Both the position numbers and the translations under genes were made by a program. A model generated the notes under the pieces. The model made no database searches, was not told the DNA's origin, and was given only the letters and a program-made list of their open reading frames with translations. This document shows positions 8,601 through 15,300 of a stretch of 18,705 nucleotides of DNA, piece by piece. Source of the DNA: VAZQ01 sp035263865. Its GTDB lineage: Bacteria; Pseudomonadota; Alphaproteobacteria; Rhizobiales; Xanthobacteraceae. The first letter of the stretch is position 1. The number at the start of each line of letters is the position of its first letter. The stretch spans positions 1 to 18,705 of the forward strand of contig DATFQX010000186.1 of NCBI GenBank assembly GCA_035263865.1, written 5' to 3'.

Positions 8601-9110
8601 ATGAAGAGACTCAGTCTAGTGCTGGCGTCGACAATATTGCTGATAGCTTCTGTTCGGATAGACCCGTCGGTCGCGCAGCAGACCAGCACTTCGAATCGGG
8701 CTGCGCCTTCGGCGAATTTGGTGTTGATACCGGGCGCCATGGCAGGAGCCAGAACCATGGGACCAACAGGGTATCGGCGGCTGTGCGCACCCCTTTCCGT
8801 TGGTCTCTATGAATGGCGTATGCAATGGATCGAGCGCCTACTCAAACCGACCGACGCTCAAAAAACACCATTGAACGACCTGTTGGGGGCCTCGACCAAG
8901 GCAAGGGAAACGATAGCGGCCGCATGTCCGAGGGAAACTGTAGAGACTACAACGGTCCAACTAGCAGTCATGGAAAGGCGTGTGGCCGGGCTGCTGGATG
9001 CCTTGAAGATCGTTCGGCCGGCTTACGATACGTTCTATGCATCGCTCGATAGCCAGCAGAAGGCTCGTCTGGATGCTCTCGGACCGGGACGCCACGGTTG
9101 GCGATGGTAA
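8601..9110 (+). CDS. Spy/CpxP-like LTXXQ-motif periplasmic protein
   Basis: A 169-residue exported protein. Residues 1-25 (MKRLSLVLASTILLIASVR then SVAQQ) form a signal peptide with likely cleavage after SVA. The mature part is helical, with two LTXXQ-like repeats: LKPTDAQKTPLNDL and LDSQQKARLDAL. It also has the conserved AAACPRE segment and the C-terminal RHGWRW seen in the Hyphomicrobiales branch of this family. Relatives Spy and CpxP are periplasmic chaperones or stress sensors; the same role here is inference. The ATG at 8601 follows CGGAGCAACGC, a usable ribosome site. The stop at 9108-9110 is followed by a long gene-free stretch. Confidence 0.85.
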   Translation: MKRLSLVLASTILLIASVRIDPSVAQQTSTSNRAAPSANLVLIPGAMAGARTMGPTGYRRLCAPLSVGLYEWRMQWIERLLKPTDAQKTPLNDLLGASTKARETIAAACPRETVETTTVQLAVMERRVAGLLDALKIVRPAYDTFYASLDSQQKARLDALGPGRHGWRW

Positions 9111-9181
9111 CGACGCGGGCGGGGGGTGAACCTACAATCCAGCTTCTTCGCCAGATCGGCACACTCCTAACACTCGCGGCA

Positions 9182-9236
9182 TGTCCGCTTCGCTCCGAAA
9201 GCGGACAAGCGCACGATTGCCTCGATATGTCCGCTT
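9182..9236. repeat. TGTCCGCTT inverted repeat and extra arm
   Basis: TGTCCGCTT (9182-9190) and AAGCGGACA (9199-9207) form a 9-bp inverted repeat with an 8-nt loop. The 12-mer ATGTCCGCTTCG at 9181-9192 recurs at 9227-9238. The same core, GTCCGCTT/AAGCGGAC, forms the heart of the palindrome at 10496-10517. It looks like a dispersed short repeat; my impression that such elements are frequent in related genomes is from memory only. Confidence 0.5.
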
Positions 9237-9345
9237 CGTGCCGATCGCGTCATAACGCGGTGCAGCAGATTAGCACCGGTCTCGCCAGGCATTTTGAAGT
9301 CTTTGGTTAGCTGTCAGCTGGCGCGCACTGCGCAGATCGGCTCGA

Positions 9346-9402
9346 GCCGGCATGGGCCCCCTTCAGGGGGCGGGGAGGAAATTCCCGTGCCGGCAGATTT
9401 TT
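9346..9402 (+). ncRNA. Candidate structured RNA: three-way junction plus T run
   Basis: GCCGGCA (9346-9352) pairs with TGCCGGC (9388-9394). Inside are the hairpin GCCCCC-TTCA-GGGGGC (9356-9371) and a weaker CGGG/CCCG hairpin (71-74 with 84-87 of this block). The outer stem is followed by AGATTTTT. This could be the 3' end of a small RNA or a terminator for the Spy-like gene transcript. No known RNA family is recognised. Confidence 0.4.
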
Positions 9403-9582
9403 CGACAATCCCAATCCGCTGTGAAACTTTGGTCGCGCGCGCATGCGGGCGGACCTGGTGATGGCGCGGCGCCCGTTGCGGTTCCAAAGTCGTGGATCGA
9501 GCCGACAGTCGGTCGATAGTGTCCGAAAAATGTAGCCGCTCGGGGGAATGGGGGAGTTGTTCCCGCGTCCGAGCATCACCAG

Positions 9583-9623
9583 AACCCCGCCCCGGTAATT
9601 GAACCGAGGCGGGGTTTTGTTTC
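9583..9623 (+). terminator. Strong rightward intrinsic terminator
   Basis: AACCCCGCC (9583-9591) pairs with GGCGGGGTT (9608-9616), and CGGT/ACCG continues the stem after a single C/A mismatch, with a six-base loop. TTTTGTTT follows on the plus strand. It would end a plus-strand transcript starting in the preceding gene-free DNA or reading through from 9110. Confidence 0.75.
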
Positions 9624-9633
9624 GACCGAATCA

Positions 9634-9676
9634 GCTAGCCCCGCTGACTCAGCGGCGGGCTGTAGCGTGTTTTTTT
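9634..9676 (+). terminator. Second rightward intrinsic terminator
   Basis: GCTAGCCC (9634-9641) pairs with GGGC-TG-TAGC (9657-9666, two-base bulge) around an inner CGCT/AGCG hairpin. Seven T residues follow at 9670-9676. Only 10-20 bp separate it from the preceding terminator, giving a tandem stop. Confidence 0.6.
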
Positions 9677-9696
9677 GGCCGCGGGTTTCTGCCGCC

Positions 9697-9729
9697 GAAA
9701 AACAAAAGCCCCGCGCAAAGGGCGGGGCT
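9697..9729 (-). terminator. Leftward intrinsic terminator
   Basis: AGCCCCGC and GCGGGGCT (within 9707-9729) form an 8-bp stem with a seven-base loop. Read on the minus strand the stem is followed by TTTGTTTTT. It faces the two rightward terminators, so converging transcripts would both stop near 9.65-9.7 kb. Confidence 0.7.
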
Positions 9730-9920
9730 AGGGTTGGGATTGGGATGTAGACGCGGGTCCCCGTCCACATCGTTTCTCTGTTGCCAGCCCGCGTTTCGGT
9801 TGGAAACTACGGGATTCTACGTAGGTCTCCACCGCGCGCGTTCTCAATCTACGGTCTTTTTCTGTTGTTCTCCCCCGGTCTCGTAGTAGCAGTTGGCTGC
9901 GCCTGCTCGTCGCCGGGATC

Positions 9921-9948
9921 AGAAAGAAAGCCCCGCTCACGCGGGGCT
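9921..9948 (-). terminator. Leftward intrinsic terminator, probably of the small gene at 10087-10314
   Basis: AGCCCCGC-TCAC-GCGGGGCT (9929-9948) is a perfect 8-bp stem with a four-base loop. On the minus strand it is followed by TTCTTTCT. It is the first terminator downstream of the minus-strand gene ending at 10087. A second leftward terminator 200 bp further on suggests another minus-strand transcript between the two. Confidence 0.65.
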
Positions 9949-10086
9949 CAACTGTTTCGGAGGAAGTCGAACGTGAGAACCGCATCGCGGTAACGGTCCG
10001 ACGCAAACGCAGCAAACTGGGATGGCCGTCGGGGCGATAGACGGCGGCTATAGGCCGGGATGGTCCGAGGGGCCCCGAGGGGTCTG

Positions 10087-10314
10087 TCAGTCTCGGTACA
10101 AATGCCCGCCTAATTTCTCGATTGCGCCTTCACACAAACGATCGGGATTGCGCTCGCCCGCCTTGGCGAGTTCGATGACCCGCTTGGCGATGATTCCGTT
10201 GGCGAAATCGTCTGTAAGCCCTAGGGATTCGCGAGTCATTTCGAGCGCGGCATCCAGAACCTGCTTGGTTTCGGGATCGACATTGAAGCCGTCTAGGTAA
10301 GGTGTGATGAGCAT
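10087..10314 (-). CDS. Small conserved hypothetical protein (75 residues)
   Basis: A soluble, acidic to neutral, mostly helical protein with no membrane segment or signal peptide. It begins MLITPYLDGFNVDPETKQVL, then ALEMTRESLGL, then FANGIIAKRVIELAKAGERNPDRLCEGAIEKL. Small proteins with this layout (DPET.. EMTR.. IIAKRIIELAKAGERNP) recur in Bradyrhizobium and relatives, from my memory of the family; no function is assigned. AAGGA lies 12 bases upstream of the ATG, longer than ideal. It is divergent from the second SulP gene and is followed by the leftward terminator at 9921-9948. Confidence 0.75.
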   Translation of the reverse strand: MLITPYLDGFNVDPETKQVLDAALEMTRESLGLTDDFANGIIAKRVIELAKAGERNPDRLCEGAIEKLGGHLYRD

Positions 10315-10626
10315 GCAAAAACCCCGTCCTTGCTCGCACGCGAGCGGCGGCCGCAGTCAGCGGCAGCATTACGCAGCACATACGTTGGCGAGAAACCGCG
10401 CGCAATATCATTATTTCGATAGAAACAATAAACGACGTTTATAGCCATGCGCCATTCAAAGCATCAATATGACGCGCATCAGCAAGTCGCCGAGTGGAGT
10501 CCGCTTAAGCGGACTCCTGCGCCGCAACAAACAAACTTGCAGGGGCGTCAGTGATTTTTTGATAAGCTCGACCGCAACGAATTGCCTGCCTAGAGCAAAT
10601 GCAGTTCGATCTTTTGAAAAAAACCG
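10315..10626. promoter_or_regulatory. Divergent intergenic region with two palindromes
   Basis: This 312-bp spacer lies between the minus-strand small gene and the plus-strand SulP copy 2, so it must hold both promoters. It is more AT-rich than its surroundings in the part 10400-10440 and near 10550-10625. It contains a GCTCGC-AC-GCGAGC hairpin (10332-10345), the dyad ATAAACG-A-CGTTTAT (10428-10442) and the perfect 22-bp palindrome at 10496-10517. No reliable -35/-10 pair is called. Confidence 0.5.
10496..10517. repeat. Perfect 22-bp palindrome upstream of SulP copy 2
   Basis: GGAGTCCGCTTAAGCGGACT followed by CC reads identically on both strands. It is 109 bp before the SulP start and 182 bp before the divergent small gene. 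No T run follows on either side, so it is not an intrinsic terminator. Its core equals the arms of the inverted repeat at 9182-9207. It could be an operator or a short dispersed repeat. Confidence 0.7.
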
Positions 10627-12315
10627 ATGAAACAGGCGAGCGTGTCAGCGTGGCTCCGGCATGTACCAGTGGCGCGCTGGCTGCCGAGCTATCGGCTTGA
10701 ATGGCTGCCAGGCGACGCGCTCGCCGGGGCGATGCTGGCAGCCTACGCGATTCCAGTGTCCCTGGCTTATGCCGGACTTGCGGGCCTGCCCCCGCAAGCG
10801 GGCGTTTACGGCTATTTGCTGGGCGGGCTCGGCTACGCGCTCCTTGGCTCCTCGCGGCAACTGGCGATCGGGCCGACTTCCGCGATCTCTCTGATGATCG
10901 CCGGCACGGTTGCGGCGATGGCCGAGGGTGATGCGCAGCGCTTCGCCCAGATCGCGAGTCTTGCGGCCCTTATGGTGGCCCTGCTTTGCCTGATCGCGTG
11001 GCTATTGCGGCTGAGCATCCTCGTGCGGCTGATCAGCGACAGCATTCTTGTGGGATTCAAGGCCGGCGCCGGATTGACGATCGCGATGACCCAGGTGCCG
11101 AACCTGCTGGGCATTTCTGCCGGCGGACATAATTTTTTTGAGAGGGTTGTGCTGCTGGCGCCTCAGCTCGGCCAAACCAACTATCTTGCGTTCGTAATCG
11201 GTGTCGTGGCGATCCTGCTGCTCGTGCTAGGGGAGCGCCTCTTTCCGGCGCGGCCGGTGGGACTTGCGGTCGTTGCGCTATCGATCGCGGTCGCATCCGC
11301 GTTCGGGCTTGCCGAACTCGGCGTGCCCGTGACCGGAGAGGTGCCGGCGGGCCTGCCCTCGCTCGCGCCTCCAGGGCTGCGTCTGCGCGACGTCGAAGGG
11401 ATCGTTCCGCTCGCGGCCGGATGTCTGCTGCTTGCTTACATCGAAGGCGTCTCCGCGGCGCGCACGTTCGCGGCGAAGCATGGGTATAATCTCGACCCGC
11501 GGCAGGAATTTCTGGGAATCGGCGCGGCCAATCTCGCGGCGGGGTTCGGGCATGGCTATCCCGTTGCCGGCGGCTTGTCGCAGTCCGCGGTCAACGACAA
11601 GGCGGGCGCGCGAACGCCCCTCGCTCTCGTCTTTGCCTCCTGTGCGCTTGCCCTGTGCCTGCTGTTTCTGACGGGGCTTTTGGAAAACCTGCCGAAGGCG
11701 GTACTCGCTGCCGTCGTGCTTACCGCCGTCTATGGATTGATCGATGTTCCGGCGATCCTTCGCATGTGGCGGATCAGCCGGATGGATTTCTACGCCGCAG
11801 CGATCGCGCTCGCAGCCGTGCTCCTCCTCGGGATCTTGCAAGGAATACTGCTCGCGGCGCTCGCCTCCGTGCTGATGCTGTTGGCGCGCGCCTCCCACCC
11901 GCATGTCGCCTTCCTAGGTCGCATCCCGGGAACGAGCAGCTTTTCCGATCTCGCCCGGCACCCGGACAATGAACCGCTGCCCCACACGATTGTTTTTCGC
12001 CCGGAAGCCTCGCTGCTCTATGTGAATGCTGACGCCGTATTCGAATCCGTATCGAAGCGCGTTGAGGCACAAGGGGCGGCGGACATTCGCTTGGTCGTCT
12101 GCGACCTCTCGGCATCCCCTCATATCGATCTCGCGGGCGCGCGCATGTTAAGCGCGCTGCACCTCGAGCTTGCGCGCCACGGCATAGCCCTGCGTATTTT
12201 TGGAGCGCGGGGACGCGTACGCGACCTCCTGCGCGCCGAAGGCATCGGTGAAAAGGTCGGCGGGCTCGATCGGCGCGTGATGCTCACCGATCTGCTCGGC
12301 AGTCTCGACAGATAA
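10627..12315 (+). CDS. SulP family anion transporter with C-terminal STAS domain (copy 2)
   Basis: A 562-residue SulP/SLC26 permease of the inner membrane. Family signatures at the N-terminus are LPSYRLEWLPGDALAGAMLA, YAIPVSLAYAGLAGLPPQAGVYG and LLGSSRQLAIGPTSAISLM; further on NLDPRQEFLGIGAANLAAG marks the SulP core. At least ten hydrophobic segments run to residue ~425. The STAS domain (about 435-562) has the core VCDLSASPHIDLAGARML (D493). It differs widely from copy 1 at 5254-6960, so the two are old paralogues rather than a recent duplication. ATG 10627 has only a poor ribosome site (GAAAAAAA region). The gene is followed at 20 nt by the AI-2E-family gene, with its own GAGGAG site, so the two are probably co-transcribed. 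The anion is unknown. Confidence 0.93.
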   Translation: MKQASVSAWLRHVPVARWLPSYRLEWLPGDALAGAMLAAYAIPVSLAYAGLAGLPPQAGVYGYLLGGLGYALLGSSRQLAIGPTSAISLMIAGTVAAMAEGDAQRFAQIASLAALMVALLCLIAWLLRLSILVRLISDSILVGFKAGAGLTIAMTQVPNLLGISAGGHNFFERVVLLAPQLGQTNYLAFVIGVVAILLLVLGERLFPARPVGLAVVALSIAVASAFGLAELGVPVTGEVPAGLPSLAPPGLRLRDVEGIVPLAAGCLLLAYIEGVSAARTFAAKHGYNLDPRQEFLGIGAANLAAGFGHGYPVAGGLSQSAVNDKAGARTPLALVFASCALALCLLFLTGLLENLPKAVLAAVVLTAVYGLIDVPAILRMWRISRMDFYAAAIALAAVLLLGILQGILLAALASVLMLLARASHPHVAFLGRIPGTSSFSDLARHPDNEPLPHTIVFRPEASLLYVNADAVFESVSKRVEAQGAADIRLVVCDLSASPHIDLAGARMLSALHLELARHGIALRIFGARGRVRDLLRAEGIGEKVGGLDRRVMLTDLLGSLDR

Positions 12316-12335
12316 GCTTACAGAGGAGCCCGGCA

Positions 12336-13424
12336 GTGGAAGAGGCTGATCGATCTCCGAAGCTCAGCGCATCGAACGACGAGCTCTTGCTGTTGGCAAT
12401 CCGGATAGTTTGCCTTGGATTTCTGGCGTACTGGTCGTTGATCCTGATCAGACCATTTTTGACGATTATCGTCTGGAGCATCATCGTTGCCGTAGCGCTC
12501 TACCCAATCTTCAATTGGCTCTCGGATAAACTTTATGGCCTTCGTGCTCTGGCAGCCGCTGCAATTACTATTCTCAGCCTTGTCATAATGCTTGGTCCAG
12601 CAACCTGGCTCGCACTTAGCCTAGCTGAAACCGTTCGGACAATTCTTGCTCGCCTCGGCGATGGCACTCTGACATTGCCGCCTCCGTCCGAAACGGTAAA
12701 AGCTTGGCCTCTCATTGGTGAAAAGATCTACGAGGGCTGGCTATTGGCTTCGACCAACCTTCGCGCGCTCGTCATTGAGGCGGCACCACATCTCAAGCCG
12801 CTCGGCAGTAGCTTGCTGAATGCGGCGGGCAGCATTGGCATAAATTTGCTTAGATTCGTCATTGCGGTCGTGATTTCGGGGTTCCTGCTGATTCCGGGCC
12901 CGTCACTGATCCACTCGATCAAAAACGTGCTGAGCCGTGTAGCAGCCGTGCGGGGCGAAGAGTTTGTCGATTTGGCGGGAGCAACAATCCGCAACGTTTC
13001 GCGGGGCATTATCGGGATTGCGATCCTGCAGGCGTTATTGGCGGGTATCGGGTTGCTGTTCGCCGGAGTTCCCGCAGCAGGCCTATTCAGCTTTTTGGTT
13101 CTGGTGCTTGGAATAATTCAAATTGGCCCGTCGGTCGTCTTGCTGCCGCTGATCGTATGGAGCTGGTTTGCGATGGACACGGCAATGGCGCTTCTGTTTA
13201 CACTTTACATGGTTCCGGTAAATTTACTGGACAATATATTGCGGCCGCTGGTGGCCAAAGGCCTAAGCACACCGATGCCGGTCATATTGCTGGGAGTGCT
13301 CGGCGGCACGCTCGTACATGGCATGATTGGTCTATTCGTCGGCCCAATCGTGCTTTCGATCGGCTGGCAGTTGCTTGTGGTTTGGACACGCGATGAGCCG
13401 AACGCGAAGGACGTGGTCGAGTAA
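12336..13424 (+). CDS. AI-2E family transporter (PF01594-type membrane protein)
   Basis: A 362-residue integral membrane protein with about eight helices. It has the usual order of this family: two to three N-terminal helices (LLLLAIRIVCLGFLAYWSL, IIVWSIIVAVALYPIFNWL and a third), a polar middle (residues ~100-160), then the conserved C-terminal half. That half includes RGIIGIAILQALLAGIGLL, LVLGIIQIGPSVVLLPL and NILRPLVAKGLSTPMPVILLGVLGG. Members export diverse small molecules or act as antiporters; the AI-2 name is historical. GTG at 12336 is the start, with GAGGAG at 12323-12328. It follows the SulP gene by 20 nt and is followed by 121 bp before the GH4 gene. The family call is firm; the substrate is not. 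Confidence 0.9.
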   Translation: MEEADRSPKLSASNDELLLLAIRIVCLGFLAYWSLILIRPFLTIIVWSIIVAVALYPIFNWLSDKLYGLRALAAAAITILSLVIMLGPATWLALSLAETVRTILARLGDGTLTLPPPSETVKAWPLIGEKIYEGWLLASTNLRALVIEAAPHLKPLGSSLLNAAGSIGINLLRFVIAVVISGFLLIPGPSLIHSIKNVLSRVAAVRGEEFVDLAGATIRNVSRGIIGIAILQALLAGIGLLFAGVPAAGLFSFLVLVLGIIQIGPSVVLLPLIVWSWFAMDTAMALLFTLYMVPVNLLDNILRPLVAKGLSTPMPVILLGVLGGTLVHGMIGLFVGPIVLSIGWQLLVVWTRDEPNAKDVVE

Positions 13425-13545
13425 GCCCACCGAAGAGTTTCCCACCACAGGCAAGAATCTTGCTGCTCCACGGCAGAGCCCCACAGAGGTGATCGGGAAC
13501 TTGCCGCAGAGATTGGAATCGATCTGAAACGGTGGAGCGTGGCGC

Positions 13546-14892
13546 ATGGAGCCGGTCATCATCGCCCTAATCGGTGCCGGCAGCCGCTCGTTCGGGCCGG
13601 AAACCGTACGCGATGTGTTGCTCAGCGAGGCGCTCGCGCAACGCCACGTCGAGCTGCGTCTCATGGATATCCTCGCCGACGGTCTCTTGGACATCGGCCG
13701 CTACGCCAAATCGCTCGTGGAAAAGCTCGGCCGCAATGCCAAGGTCAGTAAGACGCCTGCGCTCGAGGCTGCGCTCGAGGGCGCGCAGTTCGTCGTCACC
13801 GCCGTCGAAGTCGAGCGCAGCCTCTATTGGGCACAGGACTTCCACATCCCGTGCAAATACGGGTTCCGCCAGGTCTTTGCCGAGAACGGCGGGCCGGGTT
13901 CGCTCTTCCACGGGCTGCGCGCCATGAAGGCCATGATCCCCATCGCCCGCGCAATGGAGCGCATCTGCCCGGACGCCATTCTGCTCAACTACACCAATCC
14001 GATGCACAAAGTGTGCGACGCGATTGCGACGCTGTCGAAGAGCCAATGCATCGGACTCTGTCACGGCGTGTGGATGGGAATGGAGCAGGTCGCCTACATT
14101 CTCGACAAGCCTGTGGATGAGATGGAGATGGAGGCCTGCGGCATCAATCACTTTAGTTGGTTTCAGACCATCCGCGATCGCCGGACGGGCGAAGATCTTT
14201 ATCCGCGCCTGCGCGAGGCTGAGCGCGAGGGCGACTGGCTCGCGGATTGGCACGAAATCGGGTTGGCGCGCATCCTGCTGCGGCGATTCGGGCTCTACCC
14301 TTCGCCTGCGACCAATCACTTCGGCGAATATATCGGCTGGGCGCATGAGTTTTGCGCCAGCGAGCTGGACTGGTTCTACGATCCGGCGGACGGGGCGCCA
14401 TGGCAAAAGGGGAAAGTACCGGAGTACGTGTCGGTGCAGGATGCGTACGGCACCGAACGTCCGTTCAAAAAGCAGGAGCAGAAACCTCAGCCGATCGAGG
14501 AGCAGGCGCTCGAATCTTCCGGCGAGCTCGCCATCCCCATCATCGAGTCGATCGTGTGCGGCGAGCACCGGAGCCTCGACGCTATCAACGTGCCCAATCG
14601 CGGTTTTATCCCCAACCTGCCCGATGGCATGGTGGTCGAGGTCCCAGCGATGAGCGACGGCACAGGGCTGCGTCCAAAGCGCATGCAGCCGTTGCCGGAA
14701 CCGATCGCGGCGATGATCCGCTTGCAGGGGAGCATCAACAAATTATTGGTCGAGGCGTTCGCCGAGCAATCGAAGGGCAAGCTGCTGCAAGCGATCCTGC
14801 TCGAGCCCACGGTCACGTCCTATCGCGGCGCCGTGGAGATGGTGGACGAAATGCTTGCCCTTCAGCGCGACGTCCTGCCGCCGATCCGCTGA
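13546..14892 (+). CDS. Glycoside hydrolase family 4 (NAD- and metal-dependent alpha-glycosidase)
   Basis: A 448-residue cytoplasmic enzyme. GH4 members cleave glycosides by a redox-elimination mechanism using NAD and a divalent metal, usually Mn. Seen here are the nucleotide-binding loop ALIGAGSRSFG (G10-G12), the ENGGPGSLFHGLR segment, NYTNPM (148-153), the metal ligand Cys in CHG (C172) and the second ligand His in GINHF (H202). These closely match the positions of the Cys and His ligands in characterised GH4 enzymes, and the length is normal. The text GINHFSWF...TGEDLYP is closer to the alpha-glucosidase/alpha-galactosidase/uronidase branch than to 6-phospho-glucosidases, but the sugar is not determined. 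GGTGGAG at 13531-13537 precedes ATG 13546. No sugar transporter or regulator is adjacent. Confidence 0.93.
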   Translation: MEPVIIALIGAGSRSFGPETVRDVLLSEALAQRHVELRLMDILADGLLDIGRYAKSLVEKLGRNAKVSKTPALEAALEGAQFVVTAVEVERSLYWAQDFHIPCKYGFRQVFAENGGPGSLFHGLRAMKAMIPIARAMERICPDAILLNYTNPMHKVCDAIATLSKSQCIGLCHGVWMGMEQVAYILDKPVDEMEMEACGINHFSWFQTIRDRRTGEDLYPRLREAEREGDWLADWHEIGLARILLRRFGLYPSPATNHFGEYIGWAHEFCASELDWFYDPADGAPWQKGKVPEYVSVQDAYGTERPFKKQEQKPQPIEEQALESSGELAIPIIESIVCGEHRSLDAINVPNRGFIPNLPDGMVVEVPAMSDGTGLRPKRMQPLPEPIAAMIRLQGSINKLLVEAFAEQSKGKLLQAILLEPTVTSYRGAVEMVDEMLALQRDVLPPIR

Positions 14893-14944
14893 CACGCCAC
14901 TCCCGCGAGGCACCAACGACAGGCCGCCACGCCCCATACCACTA

Positions 14945-15169
14945 TTGGTTAGGAGGATGCCCCCTGAGACTGTGTTGCGAGGAGCCGTGGGTGAAAGCGT
15001 CGGGCACCACATAGCCTTGCGCTTGCCGTTGCAGCCGGTCGTCGCCGATGGCCGATGCGGTCTGCAGCGCCGCTTCCATGTCGATCAGCTCACCCCACAC
15101 GGCCGCTTGCCGAGCGAGCAGGAGGCGGCGAGGATGGTGTAGATCGGTTGGCAAGGACCGGCCGATCAT
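14945..15169 (-). pseudogene. Remnant of YpfJ-type neutral zinc metallopeptidase (PF04228)
   Basis: On the minus strand a frame of 75 codons contains AVWGELIDMEAALQTASAIG, then DDRLQRQAQGYVVPDAFTHGSS. This is nearly the standard C-terminal block of the putative neutral zinc metallopeptidase family (AGVWG..DIEEALNAASAIGDDRLQ.Q..GYVVPDSFTHGSS). The HExxH zinc site and the long N-terminal part expected upstream are absent, and the region before AVWG is degenerate (LLLARQ where QADC is expected). The ending after HGSSQ also departs from the family. I read it as a decayed fragment, not a working gene. The rest of 14893-15300 shows no other gene; the 3' side borders mltA. Confidence 0.75.
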
Positions 15170-15300
15170 CGAGGGTCACGCCGAGCAATGAGTACGCGCG
15201 GCGTCGCGCTACCGCGGCAGGAATTTCGTTCGTGAACTCTGCGGGCGGACCTCTAGAGGTCGAACGGCTACTCCGCGCAGAGATCAGTTAAGAACGCGCG

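Larger units (their letters stand above)
9111..10086. other. Gene-poor, hairpin-rich intergenic region (~976 bp)
   Basis: I find no convincing gene here. Short open frames (for example 9599-9886 plus and 9576-9770 minus) lack family resemblance and ribosome sites and run across terminator hairpins. What is present: a TGTCCGCTT inverted repeat (9182-9207) with a third arm at 9228-9236, a three-way-junction fold followed by a T run (9346-9402), two rightward intrinsic terminators (9583-9623 and 9634-9676) and two leftward ones (9697-9729 and 9921-9948). A tandem CCGAGGGG lies near 10065-10081. The layout suggests small RNA genes from both strands, with terminators between them. Confidence 0.6.

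Noticed and set aside
9182..9236. CRISPR-like short repeats
   Set aside because: Only two direct copies of a 12-mer with no regular spacers and no cas genes.
9599..9886. Plus-strand open frame of 95 codons in the gene-poor region
   Set aside because: It runs through terminator stems and T runs, has no ribosome site and looks like no protein family.
9955..10086. Possible RNase P or tmRNA piece, suggested by GGAGGAAGTC and GC-rich stems
   Set aside because: The match to conserved RNase P or tmRNA blocks is too short and the surrounding signature sequences are missing.
13567..14568. Minus-strand open frame of 333 codons opposite GH4
   Set aside because: Full overlap with a clear GH4 gene; His/Arg/Leu-rich text with no family resemblance, typical of antisense frames in GC-rich genes.
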